The notes: a model not told the origin generated them from the sequence alone. Counted from the stretch's first letter, positions 38,598 to 49,119 are shown. The stretch: 64,000 nt of DNA from Comamonadaceae bacterium (GCA_029255645.1 JANLJE010000020.1:1-64000), one strand, 5' to 3'. Made by a program: numbers and translations.

Positions 38598-38855
38598 TTA
38601 TACCCTGCGGCGCCCCAATGCCTTCCGGACACGGGGTTCATCGAGAAAATAATGGCACAGCTCCTCCTCCCCCAGCAGCAGGACAGGAACCCGTTCATCG
38701 TATCTGGCTTCCAGTTCCGGATCGGCATCCACATCCAGCACTTCCAGGGCAAGCCCAAACTCCTGCAACAGCGGCTGAAGGGCCTGTTCCATGTCATGAC
38801 ACAGATGACAATAGCCCCGGCTCATCAGCCTCAGTTGCGCGCCCTTGTCAATCAC
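38598..38855 (-). CDS. Glutaredoxin-like thioredoxin-fold protein
   Basis: This small protein of 85 residues has the redox motif CHLC in RLMSRGYCHLCHDM and the cis-Pro loop ERVPVLLLG, matching the glutaredoxin-like DUF836 family. I chose GTG at 38855, which overlaps the mucD stop by 8 bases and supplies the first strand (AQLRLMSRG) of the fold; the next ATG (38825) would remove it. It sits between mucD and lepA, a conserved place. A role in thiol control of envelope functions is possible but not shown. Confidence 0.85.
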   Translation of the reverse strand: MIDKGAQLRLMSRGYCHLCHDMEQALQPLLQEFGLALEVLDVDADPELEARYDERVPVLLLGEEELCHYFLDEPRVRKALGRRRV

Positions 38856-40260
38856 CGATTCCGCGAATGGTAATGAAGGTCTGCATATCTCCGCGCCGGA
38901 CCAGCAGGGTGACGTTGGCGGCACGGCCAAACTGGGAAAGCAGCTTGTTGAATTGATCCACCGATTTGATCTCGGTCCTCACACCCCGATTGATCAGGGC
39001 CAGGATCACATCGCCAGGGCGCAGATCGGCCCGGGCCACGTTGCCCCGGATATCTTCGACCAGCAGCCCGCCGGATACCTGCAGTTGCTTGCACTGCTCC
39101 TCAGTCAGTTCGCTGACGATCAGCCCCAGGCGATTGGCCTGTTGTCCGGCCCGCGGCGACTTGCTCTGACGCTGGGCCACATGACGCTCTTCCTTGACTT
39201 CCCCCACCGTCAGGGTGAGTTCGCGCTGGGCGCCCTTGCGCCACACCAGGACGCGGACCCGAGACCCCGGGCGGCTGCTCGCCACGATGCGGGGCAGATC
39301 GGCAGAACTGGCAATGGGCTTGCCATCAAAACGCAGGATCACATCTCCGGGCTCGATGCCGGCGGCTTCCGCGGGTCCGCCTTTTTCAACGGAATTGACA
39401 ATGGCCCCCATCGGCTTCTCCAGCCCGAAGGACTCCGCCAGCTCCTTGGTCACCTCCTGGATCACCACCCCCATCCGGCCCCGGCTGACCTTGCCGCTGC
39501 TGCGCAACTGGTTCTGGATATCCATGGCCACATCGATGGGAATGGCAAAGGATAGCCCCATGTAACCGCCGCTGCGGCTGTAAATCTGGGAATTGATCCC
39601 CACCACCTCGCCATTCATGTTGAACAAGGGGCCGCCGGAATTACCCGGATTGATGGCCACATCGGTCTGGATGAAAGGCACATAGTTTTCCTGGGGCAGG
39701 GAACGCCCCTTGGCCGAGACGATACCGGCGGTAATCGAATTCTCGAACCCGAACGGAGACCCGATGGCCGCCACCCATTCTCCCACCCGCAACCGGCTGG
39801 GGTCGCCCAGACGGGCCGCAGGCAGGCCGGAAGCCTCGATCTTGATCAGGGCCACATCGGTACGCTTGTCGCTGCCCACCGTCTTGGCGCGATATTCGCG
39901 CTTGTCATTGAGCCGCACCGTCACCTCGTCGGCCCCCTCGACCACATGGGCATTGGTCAGGATGTAGCCATCGGCGCTGATGATGAAGCCGGAGCCCAGG
40001 GAACGGCTTTCGAATTCCTGGGGAATGCCGGGGATGGCCCAGGGCGTGAAGTGCCGGAACAACTCGGCCATGGGATCGTTTTCATCAAAGGGGAAAACCT
40101 GAGCAGAAGGGTTGCGATGAATCTGGGTGGTGCTGATATTCACCACTACCTGCCCCTGCCGCTCGGCCAATTCGGCAAAATCCGGCAGATTCCGCCCCGT
40201 CTGGGCCTGTGCCCCGAATGCCAGCAGCAAAACTGCGGCGAAGGAAAAAATACGCCTCAT
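38848..40260 (-). CDS. mucD: Periplasmic serine protease, DegP/MucD family
   Basis: This envelope quality-control protease has a signal peptide (RRIFSFAAVLLLAFGAQA), a trypsin-like domain with the triad His105 (LTNAHVVEG), Asp135 (TDVALIKI) and Ser208 (NPGNSGGPL), and two PDZ domains (about 255-345 and 370-465). The precursor is 470 residues. ATG at 40260 is chosen; a GTG one codon earlier has GGAGG 8 bases upstream. It lies 7 bases after rseC in the rpoE operon, as in the sigma-E systems of pseudomonads and betaproteobacteria. Confidence 0.95.
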   Translation of the reverse strand: MRRIFSFAAVLLLAFGAQAQTGRNLPDFAELAERQGQVVVNISTTQIHRNPSAQVFPFDENDPMAELFRHFTPWAIPGIPQEFESRSLGSGFIISADGYILTNAHVVEGADEVTVRLNDKREYRAKTVGSDKRTDVALIKIEASGLPAARLGDPSRLRVGEWVAAIGSPFGFENSITAGIVSAKGRSLPQENYVPFIQTDVAINPGNSGGPLFNMNGEVVGINSQIYSRSGGYMGLSFAIPIDVAMDIQNQLRSSGKVSRGRMGVVIQEVTKELAESFGLEKPMGAIVNSVEKGGPAEAAGIEPGDVILRFDGKPIASSADLPRIVASSRPGSRVRVLVWRKGAQRELTLTVGEVKEERHVAQRQSKSPRAGQQANRLGLIVSELTEEQCKQLQVSGGLLVEDIRGNVARADLRPGDVILALINRGVRTEIKSVDQFNKLLSQFGRAANVTLLVRRGDMQTFITIRGIGD

Positions 40261-40267
40261 CACGTGC

Positions 40268-40717
40268 TCACCCTCCTGAAGATTTGATCTGACCAATATA
40301 GGGCTCACCCGGCATTTTTCCAGCCATGCCCCGAATCCGGCGCCGCATCAAGCAAGCGGCCACCACCACACCCGACAAGCCGCCCGACAGCGCGCCCGAG
40401 TCACCCCCCAGGGCTTGTCCCAGAACCGCCCCGCCGATCAACCCGAGCAACGGCAAGCCATAGGCCAGGGTTGCATAGCGGCTCAGCGCCCCGGCCGGCA
40501 AAATGATGCTGACCTGATCGCCCGGCCTGGCCCCCAAGGGGTTTCTTACCCGGTACTGACGGGGCGTACTGCAAAACATCTGCGTCAATTGCTGCCCCCC
40601 ACAGCCGCCCTGCTCATGACAGCGGCCACACCCCCCGCCCTCGAGCTGGATCAAGGCAAATTCACCCTCCAGGCCGGTGACCCGACCGGTTTGCTCGCTA
40701 TCAGCCCGGGTTTCCAT
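40268..40717 (-). CDS. rseC: RseC/MucC family sigma-E modulator
   Basis: This inner-membrane protein of about 149 residues has an N-terminal cytoplasmic part with a Cys cluster (GGGCGRCHEQGGCGG), then VRNPLGARPGDQVSIILP, and two membrane helices (about 80-97 and 108-125). It matches the RseC/MucC family, which modulates sigma-E activity and SoxR reduction. ATG at 40717 is chosen over an in-frame TTG at 40726. It directly follows rpoE, 12 bases downstream, where rseA and rseB would be expected. Confidence 0.9.
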   Translation of the reverse strand: METRADSEQTGRVTGLEGEFALIQLEGGGCGRCHEQGGCGGQQLTQMFCSTPRQYRVRNPLGARPGDQVSIILPAGALSRYATLAYGLPLLGLIGGAVLGQALGGDSGALSGGLSGVVVAACLMRRRIRGMAGKMPGEPYIGQIKSSGG

Positions 40718-40729
40718 TGAATGCAAGGC

Positions 40730-41329
40730 CTACCAGCGCTTGTCCGGTGCCACATCGAGCAGGGGGCGCAACTTGTTGGCCACCGCCTCCCGGGCCCGGA
40801 AAATGCGAGAACGCACCGTGCCGATCGGACAATTCATCATCTGGGCAATTTCCTCATACGAGAGCCCTTCGATCTCGCGCAGCACGATGGCATTACGCAA
40901 CTCTTCCGGCAGGGCATCCATCGCCTGATTGACCGTCTGGCCGATCTGCTTGGTCATCAACAGGCTTTCCGGCGTGTCGATGTCCCGCAGCAGATCGCCT
41001 TCTGCAAAACCTTCGGCCTCATCGTTATTGAACTCGGTGGAAGTCGGGGCGCGACGCCCCTGGGCTACCAGATGATTCTTGGCCGTATTGACACCAATCC
41101 GGTACAGCCAGGTATAAAAGGCGCTTTCGCCCCGGAATGCCGGCAGAGCCCGGTAGGCCTTGATGAAGGCTTCCTGCACCACATCCTCGACCTCGGCACT
41201 ATCCTTGACCAGGCGTGCCACCAGACGGCCGAGCTTGCGCTGGTATTTGGTCACCAGCGTATCGAAGGCATGCCGGTCGCCTTGCTGGGCCTTTTCTACC
41301 AGAAGCTGATCTATTTCACGCTCGCTCAT
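40730..41329 (-). CDS. rpoE: ECF sigma factor RpoE (AlgU)
   Basis: This 199-residue extracytoplasmic-function sigma factor directs the envelope-stress response. Region 2 (about 25-95) includes DVVQEAFIKAYRALPAFRGESAFYTWLYR and region 4 (about 130-190) includes LPEELRNAIVLREIEGLSYEEIAQ. These match RpoE/AlgU closely, and no C-terminal extension is present. ATG at 41329 gives the standard N-terminus SEREIDQLLVEKAQQGD. It heads the rpoE-rseC-mucD operon and is divergent from nadB, as in many proteobacteria. Confidence 0.96.
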   Translation of the reverse strand: MSEREIDQLLVEKAQQGDRHAFDTLVTKYQRKLGRLVARLVKDSAEVEDVVQEAFIKAYRALPAFRGESAFYTWLYRIGVNTAKNHLVAQGRRAPTSTEFNNDEAEGFAEGDLLRDIDTPESLLMTKQIGQTVNQAMDALPEELRNAIVLREIEGLSYEEIAQMMNCPIGTVRSRIFRAREAVANKLRPLLDVAPDKRW

Positions 41330-41366
41330 GCGCAAGGATGTCCCTGAGGGGTTTTTGGTGGCTCCG

Positions 41367-41372
41367 AGTATA
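41367..41372 (-). promoter_or_regulatory. Possible -10 box of rpoE
   Basis: TATACT on the minus strand lies 38 bases before the rpoE ATG. No good -35 box is visible and no GAACTT-type sigma-E promoter was found by eye in the 169-base rpoE/nadB gap, so autoregulation is not supported here. Confidence 0.35.
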
Positions 41373-41498
41373 CCCCAGCCCTTCAGGCCTTGGCTGTGCC
41401 GGACGAGCAATCCGTGTGACCAAATGTAATGCCCGACAAAGGCCGGCAAGCCGCCTCCGTGCTATATTCCCAAGACTCTTTCCCCAAGGAATTTCAAG

Positions 41499-43064
41499 GT
41501 GATTCGTTACGATGTCCTGATCATCGGCAGCGGCCTTGCTGGCCAGTCTGCCGCCCTGCGCCTGGCCGATCACCGCAAGGTGGCGCTGATAAGCAAACGA
41601 GCCCTGGAGGACAGCGCCTCGAGCTGGGCCCAGGGCGGGATCGCCGCCGTCCTCGATGACCAGGACTCCATTGAAGCTCATATTCGTGACACTTTCATTG
41701 CCGGCGCCTATCTGAATAATGCACAGGCCACCCGCTTCGTCGTCGAGAACGGTCGGCGGGCCATCGAGTGGCTGATCGAACAGGGCGTGCCCTTCACCAA
41801 GGATGAGTCCGGCTACCACCTGACCCGCGAAGGAGGGCACAGCGCCCGCCGGGTGATCCATGTCGCCGATACCACGGGCCTGGCCGTCCAGGAAACCCTG
41901 ACCCAGAAGGTGCGCCAGCATCCGAACATCACCATCCTGGAAAATCACATTGCCATTGACCTGATCACCGGCAAGAAGCTCGGGCTGGCAGACCAGCGCT
42001 GCTATGGCGCCTATGTGCTCAACCATGTTGATGGCGAAGTCCAGACCTTCGGTGCCGACCACACCCTGATCGCCACGGGCGGCGCCGGCAAGGTCTATCT
42101 CTACACCACCAACCCGGACACCTCCACCGGCGACGGCATCGCCATGGCCTGGCGGGCCGGCTGCAAGGTCGCCAACATGGAGTTCATCCAGTTCCACCCC
42201 ACCTGCCTGTACCATCCCCTGGCCAAGTCCTTTTTGATCTCCGAGGCGGTGCGCGGCGAAGGCGGGCTCTTGAAGCTCCCCGACGGCACCCGCTTCATGC
42301 CCGAACACGACGAACGGGCCGAGCTGGCGCCCCGGGACGTGGTGGCCCGGGCGATCGACTTCGAAATGAAGAAGCGCGGCCTGGACTGCGTTTTCCTGGA
42401 CATCTCCCACAAGGGCGAAGCCTTCATCAAGACCCATTTTCCGAACATCCACGCCCGCTGTCTGGAGCTTGGCATCGACATCACCCAGGCGCCGATCCCG
42501 GTGGTGCCGGCGGCCCACTATACCTGCGGCGGCATCGTCACCGACCTCAAGGCCCGCACCGGCATTCCCGGCCTTTATGCCGCCGGGGAAGCCTCCTGCT
42601 CCGGCCTGCACGGGGCCAACCGGCTGGCCTCCAATTCCCTGCTCGAATGCCTGGTGTTTTCCGAAGCCGCCGTGCAGGACATCCTCTCCCAGCCCAGGCT
42701 GGACCTGCCCGATTTACCCAGGTGGGACGAGAGCCGGGTCACCGATGCCGACGAGGAGGTGGTGATCGCCCACAACTGGGACGAGCTGCGCCGTTTCATG
42801 TGGGATTACGTCGGCATCGTGCGCACCACCAAGCGCCTGTTGCGGGCCCAGCACCGGATCCGCCTGCTGAAGCGGGAAATCGAGGAGTTCTACGCCAACT
42901 TCCGGGTCAGCCACGACTTGATCGAACTGCGCAATCTGGTCGTCACTGCCGACCTGATCGTGCGCTCTGCCCTGAAGCGCAAGGAGAGCCGGGGCCTGCA
43001 CTTCTCCCGGGATTACCCTGAAATGCTGGACACCCCCAGAAACACGGTGCTGCGCCGTCATTGA
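41499..43064 (+). CDS. nadB: L-aspartate oxidase
   Basis: NadB makes iminoaspartate, the first step of NAD synthesis. The 521-residue flavoprotein has the FAD loop [32 protein letters not shown], the catalytic region HPTCLYHP...EAVRGEGG and the C-terminal helical domain. GTG at 41499 is preceded by AAGGA 8 bases upstream. nadB diverges from rpoE and converges with ygfX. Confidence 0.97.
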   Translation: MIRYDVLIIGSGLAGQSAALRLADHRKVALISKRALEDSASSWAQGGIAAVLDDQDSIEAHIRDTFIAGAYLNNAQATRFVVENGRRAIEWLIEQGVPFTKDESGYHLTREGGHSARRVIHVADTTGLAVQETLTQKVRQHPNITILENHIAIDLITGKKLGLADQRCYGAYVLNHVDGEVQTFGADHTLIATGGAGKVYLYTTNPDTSTGDGIAMAWRAGCKVANMEFIQFHPTCLYHPLAKSFLISEAVRGEGGLLKLPDGTRFMPEHDERAELAPRDVVARAIDFEMKKRGLDCVFLDISHKGEAFIKTHFPNIHARCLELGIDITQAPIPVVPAAHYTCGGIVTDLKARTGIPGLYAAGEASCSGLHGANRLASNSLLECLVFSEAAVQDILSQPRLDLPDLPRWDESRVTDADEEVVIAHNWDELRRFMWDYVGIVRTTKRLLRAQHRIRLLKREIEEFYANFRVSHDLIELRNLVVTADLIVRSALKRKESRGLHFSRDYPEMLDTPRNTVLRRH

Positions 43065-43128
43065 GACCCTGAGCTTCGCTTAGACCCGGAGCTTCGGTTT
43101 CAAAGCCCCGGGTTCAAGCCCCGGGTTC
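43065..43128. repeat. Two tandem duplications at the nadB/ygfX junction
   Basis: An imperfect 18-base tandem (43065-43082 and 43083-43100, 15 of 18 alike) is followed by a perfect 13-base tandem AAGCCCCGGGTTC (43103-43115 and 43116-43128). The last copy contains the ygfX C-terminal codons, and the stop codon falls across the boundary of the two copies. Confidence 0.85.
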
Positions 43129-43539
43129 CACCTTGGCGCAAAGCCGCAACCACAGCCGCAAACGGCGCAGACTTTCCTTTTCGCCGGAATCCGGCAACAG
43201 AGTCAGGGTTTCCGCCCTGCCACGGCGCTCATCCCGGTAACGCAGCACGCAGAGGCCGGGTAGCCCCAGTGCTCCCGGCAGTAACGTCACTGGATAGACC
43301 TCGCCTCCCCGCTCCAGGGCCAGACTGCCATCCTGATATAGACGCAGTCCATCAGGCATGGCCTGGATCTGCCGCCAGGCCAGCAGGCCGGCCCCCAGCA
43401 GAAATGTCAGGCAGACAAGGCGCAGCCCCCAGCCCCAGGGCACCCGCAGCACACCCAGGGCCGCCAGGCCGTAGATGCCGAGCATGAGCACACGGAGGGA
43501 TGAGGAGCGGTGCAGTTTGAGGAAGACCGGAAACTGCAC
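43114..43539 (-). CDS. ygfX: YgfX/CptA-like membrane protein
   Basis: This 141-residue protein has two close N-terminal membrane helices (about 14-33 and 38-55), followed by a cytoplasmic domain with the pattern LRLYQDGSLALERGG and a basic helix RRLRLWLRLCAKV. It resembles the YgfX family, named CptA toxin in E. coli where it pairs with sdhE; no sdhE-like gene is nearby here. GTG at 43539 is the start and lies inside a perfect inverted repeat. It is the last gene of the fatty-acid cluster, 16 bases after fabF. Confidence 0.75.
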   Translation of the reverse strand: MQFPVFLKLHRSSSLRVLMLGIYGLAALGVLRVPWGWGLRLVCLTFLLGAGLLAWRQIQAMPDGLRLYQDGSLALERGGEVYPVTLLPGALGLPGLCVLRYRDERRGRAETLTLLPDSGEKESLRRLRLWLRLCAKVEPGA

Positions 43540-43542
43540 CGC
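43507..43542 (-). promoter_or_regulatory. Perfect hairpin enclosing the ygfX start codon
   Basis: GCGGTGCAGTTT (43507-43518) and AAACTGCACCGC (43531-43542) are exact inverted copies with a 12-base loop. In the mRNA the GTG start codon (43539-43537) lies in the 5' arm and codons 8-11 in the 3' arm, so the start would be hidden when the hairpin forms. It could gate translation or mark the end of the fabF message; there is no T run. Confidence 0.8.
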
Positions 43543-43555
43543 AGCAGGACGGGCT

Positions 43556-44788
<1,233 letters not shown>

Positions 44789-44817
44789 GTTGCACTCCAA
44801 TCACATACATGGACGAA

Positions 44818-44837
44818 GGCCGGCATTGGAGCCGGCC
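44818..44837 (-). other. Hairpin between acpP and fabF
   Basis: GGCCGGC and GCCGGCC (7 bp) close a 6-base loop in the 74-base gap. It lacks a T run, so it is more likely an mRNA stabilising or processing element that keeps the abundant acpP message separate from fabF than a full terminator. Confidence 0.65.
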
Positions 44838-44862
44838 TCACGAGAAAAACAAACCGGATGGA

Positions 44863-45099
44863 TTACTTCTTGTTGGCGGTGATGTAATCAATCGCCTGCT
44901 GGACACTGGTGATCTTCTCAGCTTCTTCGTCCGGGATCTCGCACTCGAACTCTTCTTCGAGGGCCATCACCAGTTCGACGGTATCCAGCGAATCCGCGCC
45001 CAGATCGTCCACGAAAGAGGACTCGTTCTTGATGTCCGCTTCGTTGACACCGAGTTGTTCGGCGACAATCTTCTTGACGCGCTCAACGATGTTATCCAT
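44863..45099 (-). CDS. acpP: Acyl carrier protein
   Basis: AcpP carries the growing acyl chain. The 78-residue acidic protein has the phosphopantetheine site Ser37 in [12 protein letters not shown]. The start [12 protein letters not shown] and the strong AAGGAG upstream fit a highly expressed gene. It lies between fabG and fabF, behind a terminator-like hairpin, so it may also have its own promoter. Confidence 0.99.
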   Translation of the reverse strand: MDNIVERVKKIVAEQLGVNEADIKNESSFVDDLGADSLDTVELVMALEEEFECEIPDEEAEKITSVQQAIDYITANKK

Positions 45100-45128
45100 T
45101 GAAAAAACTCCTTCCCTGATTGGGGATA

Positions 45129-45159
45129 TAAAAAACCGGGTTAGTTTACCAAAACCGGG
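45129..45159 (-). terminator. Terminator/attenuator between fabG and acpP
   Basis: On the minus strand, CCCGGTT and AACCCGG pair with one C-C mismatch around a 10-base loop, followed by TTTTTTAT. It lies about 35 bases after the fabG stop and 30 before acpP, and would limit read-through from fabG. Confidence 0.55.
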
Positions 45160-45193
45160 CTGACGGGAGAATCTCTCCTCAGCACGATCCGTC

Positions 45194-45934
45194 TTAGTCC
45201 ATGAACATGCCGCCATTCACATGCACCGTGGTGCCTGTGATATAGGCGGCTCCGGGAGAAGCCAGGAAGGCCACCGCAGCAGCGATGTCCTCCGGCCTCC
45301 CGAGACGACCGAGGGGGATATTACCCAAAAGCGAGCCTTTCTGTTCGTCAGAAAGTTCCCGGGTCATGTCGGTATCGATGAAACCTGGGGCCACACAATT
45401 GACCGTCACATTGCGGCTACCCAGTTCGCGGGCCATGGCACGGGCCATGCCGCCCACCCCGGCCTTGGCGGCGCAGTAGTTGGCCTGACCGGGGTTTCCA
45501 GTGTGGCCCACCACCGAGGTGATGTTGATGATGCGGCCGGCCCTGGCCTTCATCATGCCTCGCATGACAGCTTTGGAGAGGCGGAAAACCGCCTTGAGAT
45601 TGGTGTCGATCACCGCATCCCATTCTTCGTCCTTCATGCGCATGGCCAGGTTATCCCGGGTGATGCCCGCGTTATTGACCAGGATGCCGATGCCGCCGAA
45701 TTCCTGCTCGATGGCGCTGATCAGGGCATCCACCTGTGCCGGGTCCCGCACTTCCAGCACCGCCCCCCGGCCCTTGGCGCCGGCTTCGGCCAGGCAGGAG
45801 GAAATGGCGGCGGCCCCGGCCTCGCTGGTAGCGGTTCCCACTACCGTGGCACCCCACCTGGCCAGTTCCAGGGCCACGGCCTTGCCGATTCCCCGGGAGG
45901 CTCCGGTGACGAGGGCGATTTGTCCTTGCAGCAT
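45194..45934 (-). CDS. fabG: 3-oxoacyl-ACP reductase
   Basis: FabG is the NADPH-dependent reductase of fatty-acid synthesis. The 246-residue short-chain dehydrogenase has TGASRGIG (10-17), NNAG (87-90), and the catalytic Ser140, Tyr153 and Lys157 (YCAAK). The C-terminus [11 protein letters not shown] is typical. ATG at 45934 is 4 bases after the fabD stop. Confidence 0.97.
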   Translation of the reverse strand: MLQGQIALVTGASRGIGKAVALELARWGATVVGTATSEAGAAAISSCLAEAGAKGRGAVLEVRDPAQVDALISAIEQEFGGIGILVNNAGITRDNLAMRMKDEEWDAVIDTNLKAVFRLSKAVMRGMMKARAGRIINITSVVGHTGNPGQANYCAAKAGVGGMARAMARELGSRNVTVNCVAPGFIDTDMTRELSDEQKGSLLGNIPLGRLGRPEDIAAAVAFLASPGAAYITGTTVHVNGGMFMD

Positions 45935-45938
45935 GTTC

Positions 45939-46865
45939 TTACTCCAGATCGAGATGGGCTTCAATGGCCGCCAGATCCGCCAGGGCCACGCCGTTTACGC
46001 CATCGGCACAACGCTTGACGAGGCCCGCCAGCACCTTGCCGGGACCACATTCTGCCACCAGGGTGACGCCCATGCTGGCCATTTTCTGGATGGTTTCCAC
46101 CCAGCGCACCGGCTTGTAGGTCTGGCGCACCAGGGCGTCCCGAATCCGGTCGGGGTCGATTTCCACGGCCACATCCACATTGTTGATGACGGCAATTTGC
46201 GGGGCCTGCAACTCCAGTTCGGCCAAGCGGACGGCCAGCTTGTCGGCGGCGGGGCGGATCAGGGAAGAATGGAAGGGGGCAGACACCGGCAGCGCCAGGG
46301 CCCGCTTTGCTCCTTGAGCCTTGCAAAGCGCCATGGCCCGCTCCACCGCGGCCTTGTGGCCGGCAATCACGGTCTGGCCGGCGGCATTGAAATTCACAGG
46401 CTCCACCACTTCACCCTGTGCAGCTTTTGCACAGGCGGCACGAATTCCTTCCTCATCGAGACCGAGCACGGCGGCCATGGCGCCGGTGCCCAGGGGCACG
46501 GCTTCCTGCATGGCGGCGGCGCGCAGCCGTACCAGCGGCACCGCATCCTGAAACTTCAGCACCCCGGCAGCCACCAGCGCGGAATATTCCCCGAGGCTGT
46601 GACCGGCCAGCACGGCGGGCGTCTTGCCACCCTTCTCCAGCCACAGACGCCAGGCGGCCACACCCGCCGTGAGCATCACGGGCTGGGTATTGACGGTCTG
46701 CGTCAGCACCTCGGCGGGGCCTTCGGCCACCATTTGCCAAAGGTCTTCACCCAGCGCCCTGGAGGCTTCATCAAAAGTGGCCCGCACCACGGCGGCATCG
46801 CCGTAAGCGGCCATCATGCCGACCGACTGGGAGCCTTGACCGGGAAATACGAAGGCAAAAGCCAT
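45939..46865 (-). CDS. fabD: Malonyl-CoA:ACP transacylase
   Basis: FabD loads malonyl groups on ACP. The 308-residue protein has FPGQGSQSVGM near the start, the nucleophile Ser in GHSLGEYSAL, and the His in LPVSAPFHSSL. It lies between fabH (11 bases) and fabG in the standard order. Confidence 0.97.
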   Translation of the reverse strand: MAFAFVFPGQGSQSVGMMAAYGDAAVVRATFDEASRALGEDLWQMVAEGPAEVLTQTVNTQPVMLTAGVAAWRLWLEKGGKTPAVLAGHSLGEYSALVAAGVLKFQDAVPLVRLRAAAMQEAVPLGTGAMAAVLGLDEEGIRAACAKAAQGEVVEPVNFNAAGQTVIAGHKAAVERAMALCKAQGAKRALALPVSAPFHSSLIRPAADKLAVRLAELELQAPQIAVINNVDVAVEIDPDRIRDALVRQTYKPVRWVETIQKMASMGVTLVAECGPGKVLAGLVKRCADGVNGVALADLAAIEAHLDLE

Positions 46866-46876
46866 TGTCTCTTTCC

Positions 46877-47842
46877 TTAGAATTCAAACAGGACGGCGCC
46901 CCAGGTGAAGCCACCGCCGACGCCTTCGAGCAGCACCCGTTGACCGCGCTGAATGCGGCCATCGCGCACCGCTTCGTCGAGCGCCAGAGGCACGGAGGCC
47001 GCCGAAGTATTGCCATGCCGGTCCACCGTCACCACCACCTTGTCCTTGGGCAAGCCCATTTTTTTTCCAGTCGCCTCGATGATGCGGATATTGGCCTGGT
47101 GGGGAATCAACCAGTCCAGATCGGCCGGGGACATCCCTGCTGCGGCACAGCATTCCCTGGCCACATCGACAAGCACCCGCACCGCCGCCTTGAAGACGGC
47201 CTGGCCTTCCATGCGCAGGAAAGGATCACCGCTCACCTGGCCTCCTGAAATCTGGCCGGGAACGGAAAGGATGCTCGCCTGACTGCCATCTGCATGGAGA
47301 GCCGTCGCCAGGATACCCGGCTGCGCCGAAGCTTCCAGCACCACCGCGCCGGCGCCATCGCCAAACAGCACACAGGTGCCGCGGTCCTGCCAGTCGAGGA
47401 TGCGGGAAAAAACTTCCGCCCCCACCACCAGCGCCTTGTTGTGGGAGCCGGAGCGGATGAATTTGTCGGCGATGGCCAGGGCATGGACGAAACCGCTGCA
47501 GACCGCCTGCACATCAAAGGCCGCCGCCCCCTTGTTACCCAGCGCCCCTTGCAGCAGACAGGCGGTGCTGGGAAAGATGTAATCCGGGGTGGAGGTGGCA
47601 ACGATGATCAAATCCAGCTCCGCCGCCGCCACATCCGCCATCTCCAGGGCCTTGAGCGCTGCCTCCCTGGCCATCTGGCTGGAAGTCAGTCCGGCTTCCG
47701 ATAGATGACGAAAACGGATGCCGGTCCGGGAAGTAATCCACTCGTCACTGGTCTCGATGCCCCGGGCCACCAGATCATCATTACTGACCGGCTTTCCCGG
47801 CAGAAAGCTGCCGACACCGGTGATACGGGAATAAATCGTCAT
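46877..47842 (-). CDS. fabH: 3-oxoacyl-ACP synthase III
   Basis: FabH starts fatty-acid chains from acetyl-CoA and malonyl-ACP. The 321-residue protein has Cys115 ([11 protein letters not shown]), the His in [10 protein letters not shown] and the Asn in GNTSAAS, giving the full Cys-His-Asn triad. The ATG overlaps the plsX stop by one base (TGATG). Confidence 0.97.
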   Translation of the reverse strand: MTIYSRITGVGSFLPGKPVSNDDLVARGIETSDEWITSRTGIRFRHLSEAGLTSSQMAREAALKALEMADVAAAELDLIIVATSTPDYIFPSTACLLQGALGNKGAAAFDVQAVCSGFVHALAIADKFIRSGSHNKALVVGAEVFSRILDWQDRGTCVLFGDGAGAVVLEASAQPGILATALHADGSQASILSVPGQISGGQVSGDPFLRMEGQAVFKAAVRVLVDVARECCAAAGMSPADLDWLIPHQANIRIIEATGKKMGLPKDKVVVTVDRHGNTSAASVPLALDEAVRDGRIQRGQRVLLEGVGGGFTWGAVLFEF

Positions 47843-48861
47843 CAGACAGCCTCCTCGGCAAGGGACACCTGCAATTCAGCCAGCTTGCCGGCAATACGTT
47901 CGAGCACCCCGTTGCTGGCCGCCTCATAGGCGCGGCTGACGGCCTGCTCGAAAGCAAAGACATCGGCCGAACCGTGGCTTTTCACCACCAGGCCCTTCAG
48001 GCCCAGCAGGCAGGCGCCGTTGTAGCGGCGGTAATCGAGATGGTGCTTGAAACTTTTCAGCACCGGCAGGGCCACCAGGGCGGCGAGTCTGGTGAAGACG
48101 TTGCGGTTGAAGGCCTGCCGGAGCGCCGTGGCCATCATCTGGGCCACACCTTCCGAAGCCTTGAGGGCCACGTTGCCGACGAAACCGTCGCACACCACCA
48201 CGTCCGCATGGCCCTTGTAGATGCCGTCACCCTCGATGTTGCCCACGAAATTCAGGCCGGACCTCTTGAGCAGCTCCGCCGCCCGCTTCACCACCTCGTT
48301 ACCCTTGATGTCCTCCTCCCCGATGTTGAGCAGGCCCACCCGGGGCTGTTCCTGGTGATCCACGGCAGCCGCCAGCATGGCCCCCATGATGCCGAACTGG
48401 AGCAGATGCTGCGCTTCGCAATCGACATTGGCCCCCAGATCCAGCATATGGACATGGCCGGTCATGGTGGGCAGCACCGGGCAAAGGGCAGGCCGGTCGA
48501 TGCCCGGCAGCATTTTCAGCACGAAACGGGAAATGGCCATCAGGGCCCCGGTATTGCCCGCCGAGACACAGGCCTGGGCCTCCCCGGCCTTGACCAGGTT
48601 CACCGCCACCCGCATCGAGGAGTCCTTCTTGTTGCGCATGGCCTGGGCCGGAGCCTCATCCATGGCCACCACCTCGCTGGCATGCTGGATGCGGCAGCGC
48701 CCGGAAAGCGGCGCTGCCAGCAGGGGACGGATCAGGGCCTCCTGGCCCACGAGGATAACCCGGGCCTGGGGATGGGAGCGAAGAAAGGCAAGCGCTGCCA
48801 GCACGGTAACGGAGGGACCATGGTCTCCCCCCATGCAGTCGATAGCAATCGTATGGGGCAT
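47842..48861 (-). CDS. plsX: Phosphate acyltransferase PlsX
   Basis: PlsX converts acyl-ACP to acyl-phosphate for phospholipid synthesis. The 339-residue protein has the conserved DCMGGDHGP at its start, [10 protein letters not shown] and [11 protein letters not shown]. It is separated from rpmF by a strong terminator-like hairpin, so transcription of the plsX-fab genes may rely on read-through or an internal promoter. Confidence 0.97.
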   Translation of the reverse strand: MPHTIAIDCMGGDHGPSVTVLAALAFLRSHPQARVILVGQEALIRPLLAAPLSGRCRIQHASEVVAMDEAPAQAMRNKKDSSMRVAVNLVKAGEAQACVSAGNTGALMAISRFVLKMLPGIDRPALCPVLPTMTGHVHMLDLGANVDCEAQHLLQFGIMGAMLAAAVDHQEQPRVGLLNIGEEDIKGNEVVKRAAELLKRSGLNFVGNIEGDGIYKGHADVVVCDGFVGNVALKASEGVAQMMATALRQAFNRNVFTRLAALVALPVLKSFKHHLDYRRYNGACLLGLKGLVVKSHGSADVFAFEQAVSRAYEAASNGVLERIAGKLAELQVSLAEEAV

Positions 48862-48888
48862 CGGGGTGCACGAACCTGAATTACGCGC

Positions 48889-48926
48889 AAAAGAAAAGGC
48901 AGGCAGCCCGAAGGGAACTGCCTGCC
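48889..48926 (-). terminator. Rho-independent terminator after rpmF
   Basis: GGCAGGCAG (48898-48906) and CTGCCTGCC (48918-48926) form a perfect 9-bp stem with an 11-base loop, followed on the minus strand by TTTTCTTTT. It lies 14 bases after the rpmF stop and 28 before plsX. Confidence 0.9.
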
Positions 48927-48939
48927 CGATGAATTGAAA

Positions 48940-49119
48940 TTACTCGCCCTTGCTTTTCAGGACTTTCTTGCCACGGTAAAAACCGTTGGGAGAAATGTGA
49001 TGACGCAGGTGTGTTTCACCGGTAGTGGCTTCAACCGCCAGGGCGGGTGCGCTCAGGAAATCGTGGGCGCGATGCATGCCGCGCTTGGAAGGGGACTTCT
49101 TGTTCTGTTGAACGGCCAT
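48940..49119 (-). CDS. rpmF: 50S ribosomal protein L32
   Basis: This small gene encodes 59 residues beginning [20 protein letters not shown] and ending [14 protein letters not shown], the standard bacterial L32. The start at 49119 and the TAA stop at 48940 were read directly from the sequence. No zinc-binding Cys pair is present, so it is the Cys-free form. It follows yceD by 22 bases; yceD-rpmF linkage is widely conserved. Confidence 0.98.
   Translation of the reverse strand: MAVQQNKKSPSKRGMHRAHDFLSAPALAVEATTGETHLRHHISPNGFYRGKKVLKSKGE

Noticed and set aside
36283-38652. 789-codon open frame on the plus strand across lepB-lepA
   Set aside because: It lies wholly opposite highly conserved genes, is His/Gln-rich in the way of high-GC shadow frames and has no recognisable domain.
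41330-41498. Sigma-E type autoregulatory promoter in the rpoE/nadB gap
   Set aside because: No GAACTT-like -35 with a TCTGA-like -10 at the right distance was seen on the minus strand; only a lone TATACT box.
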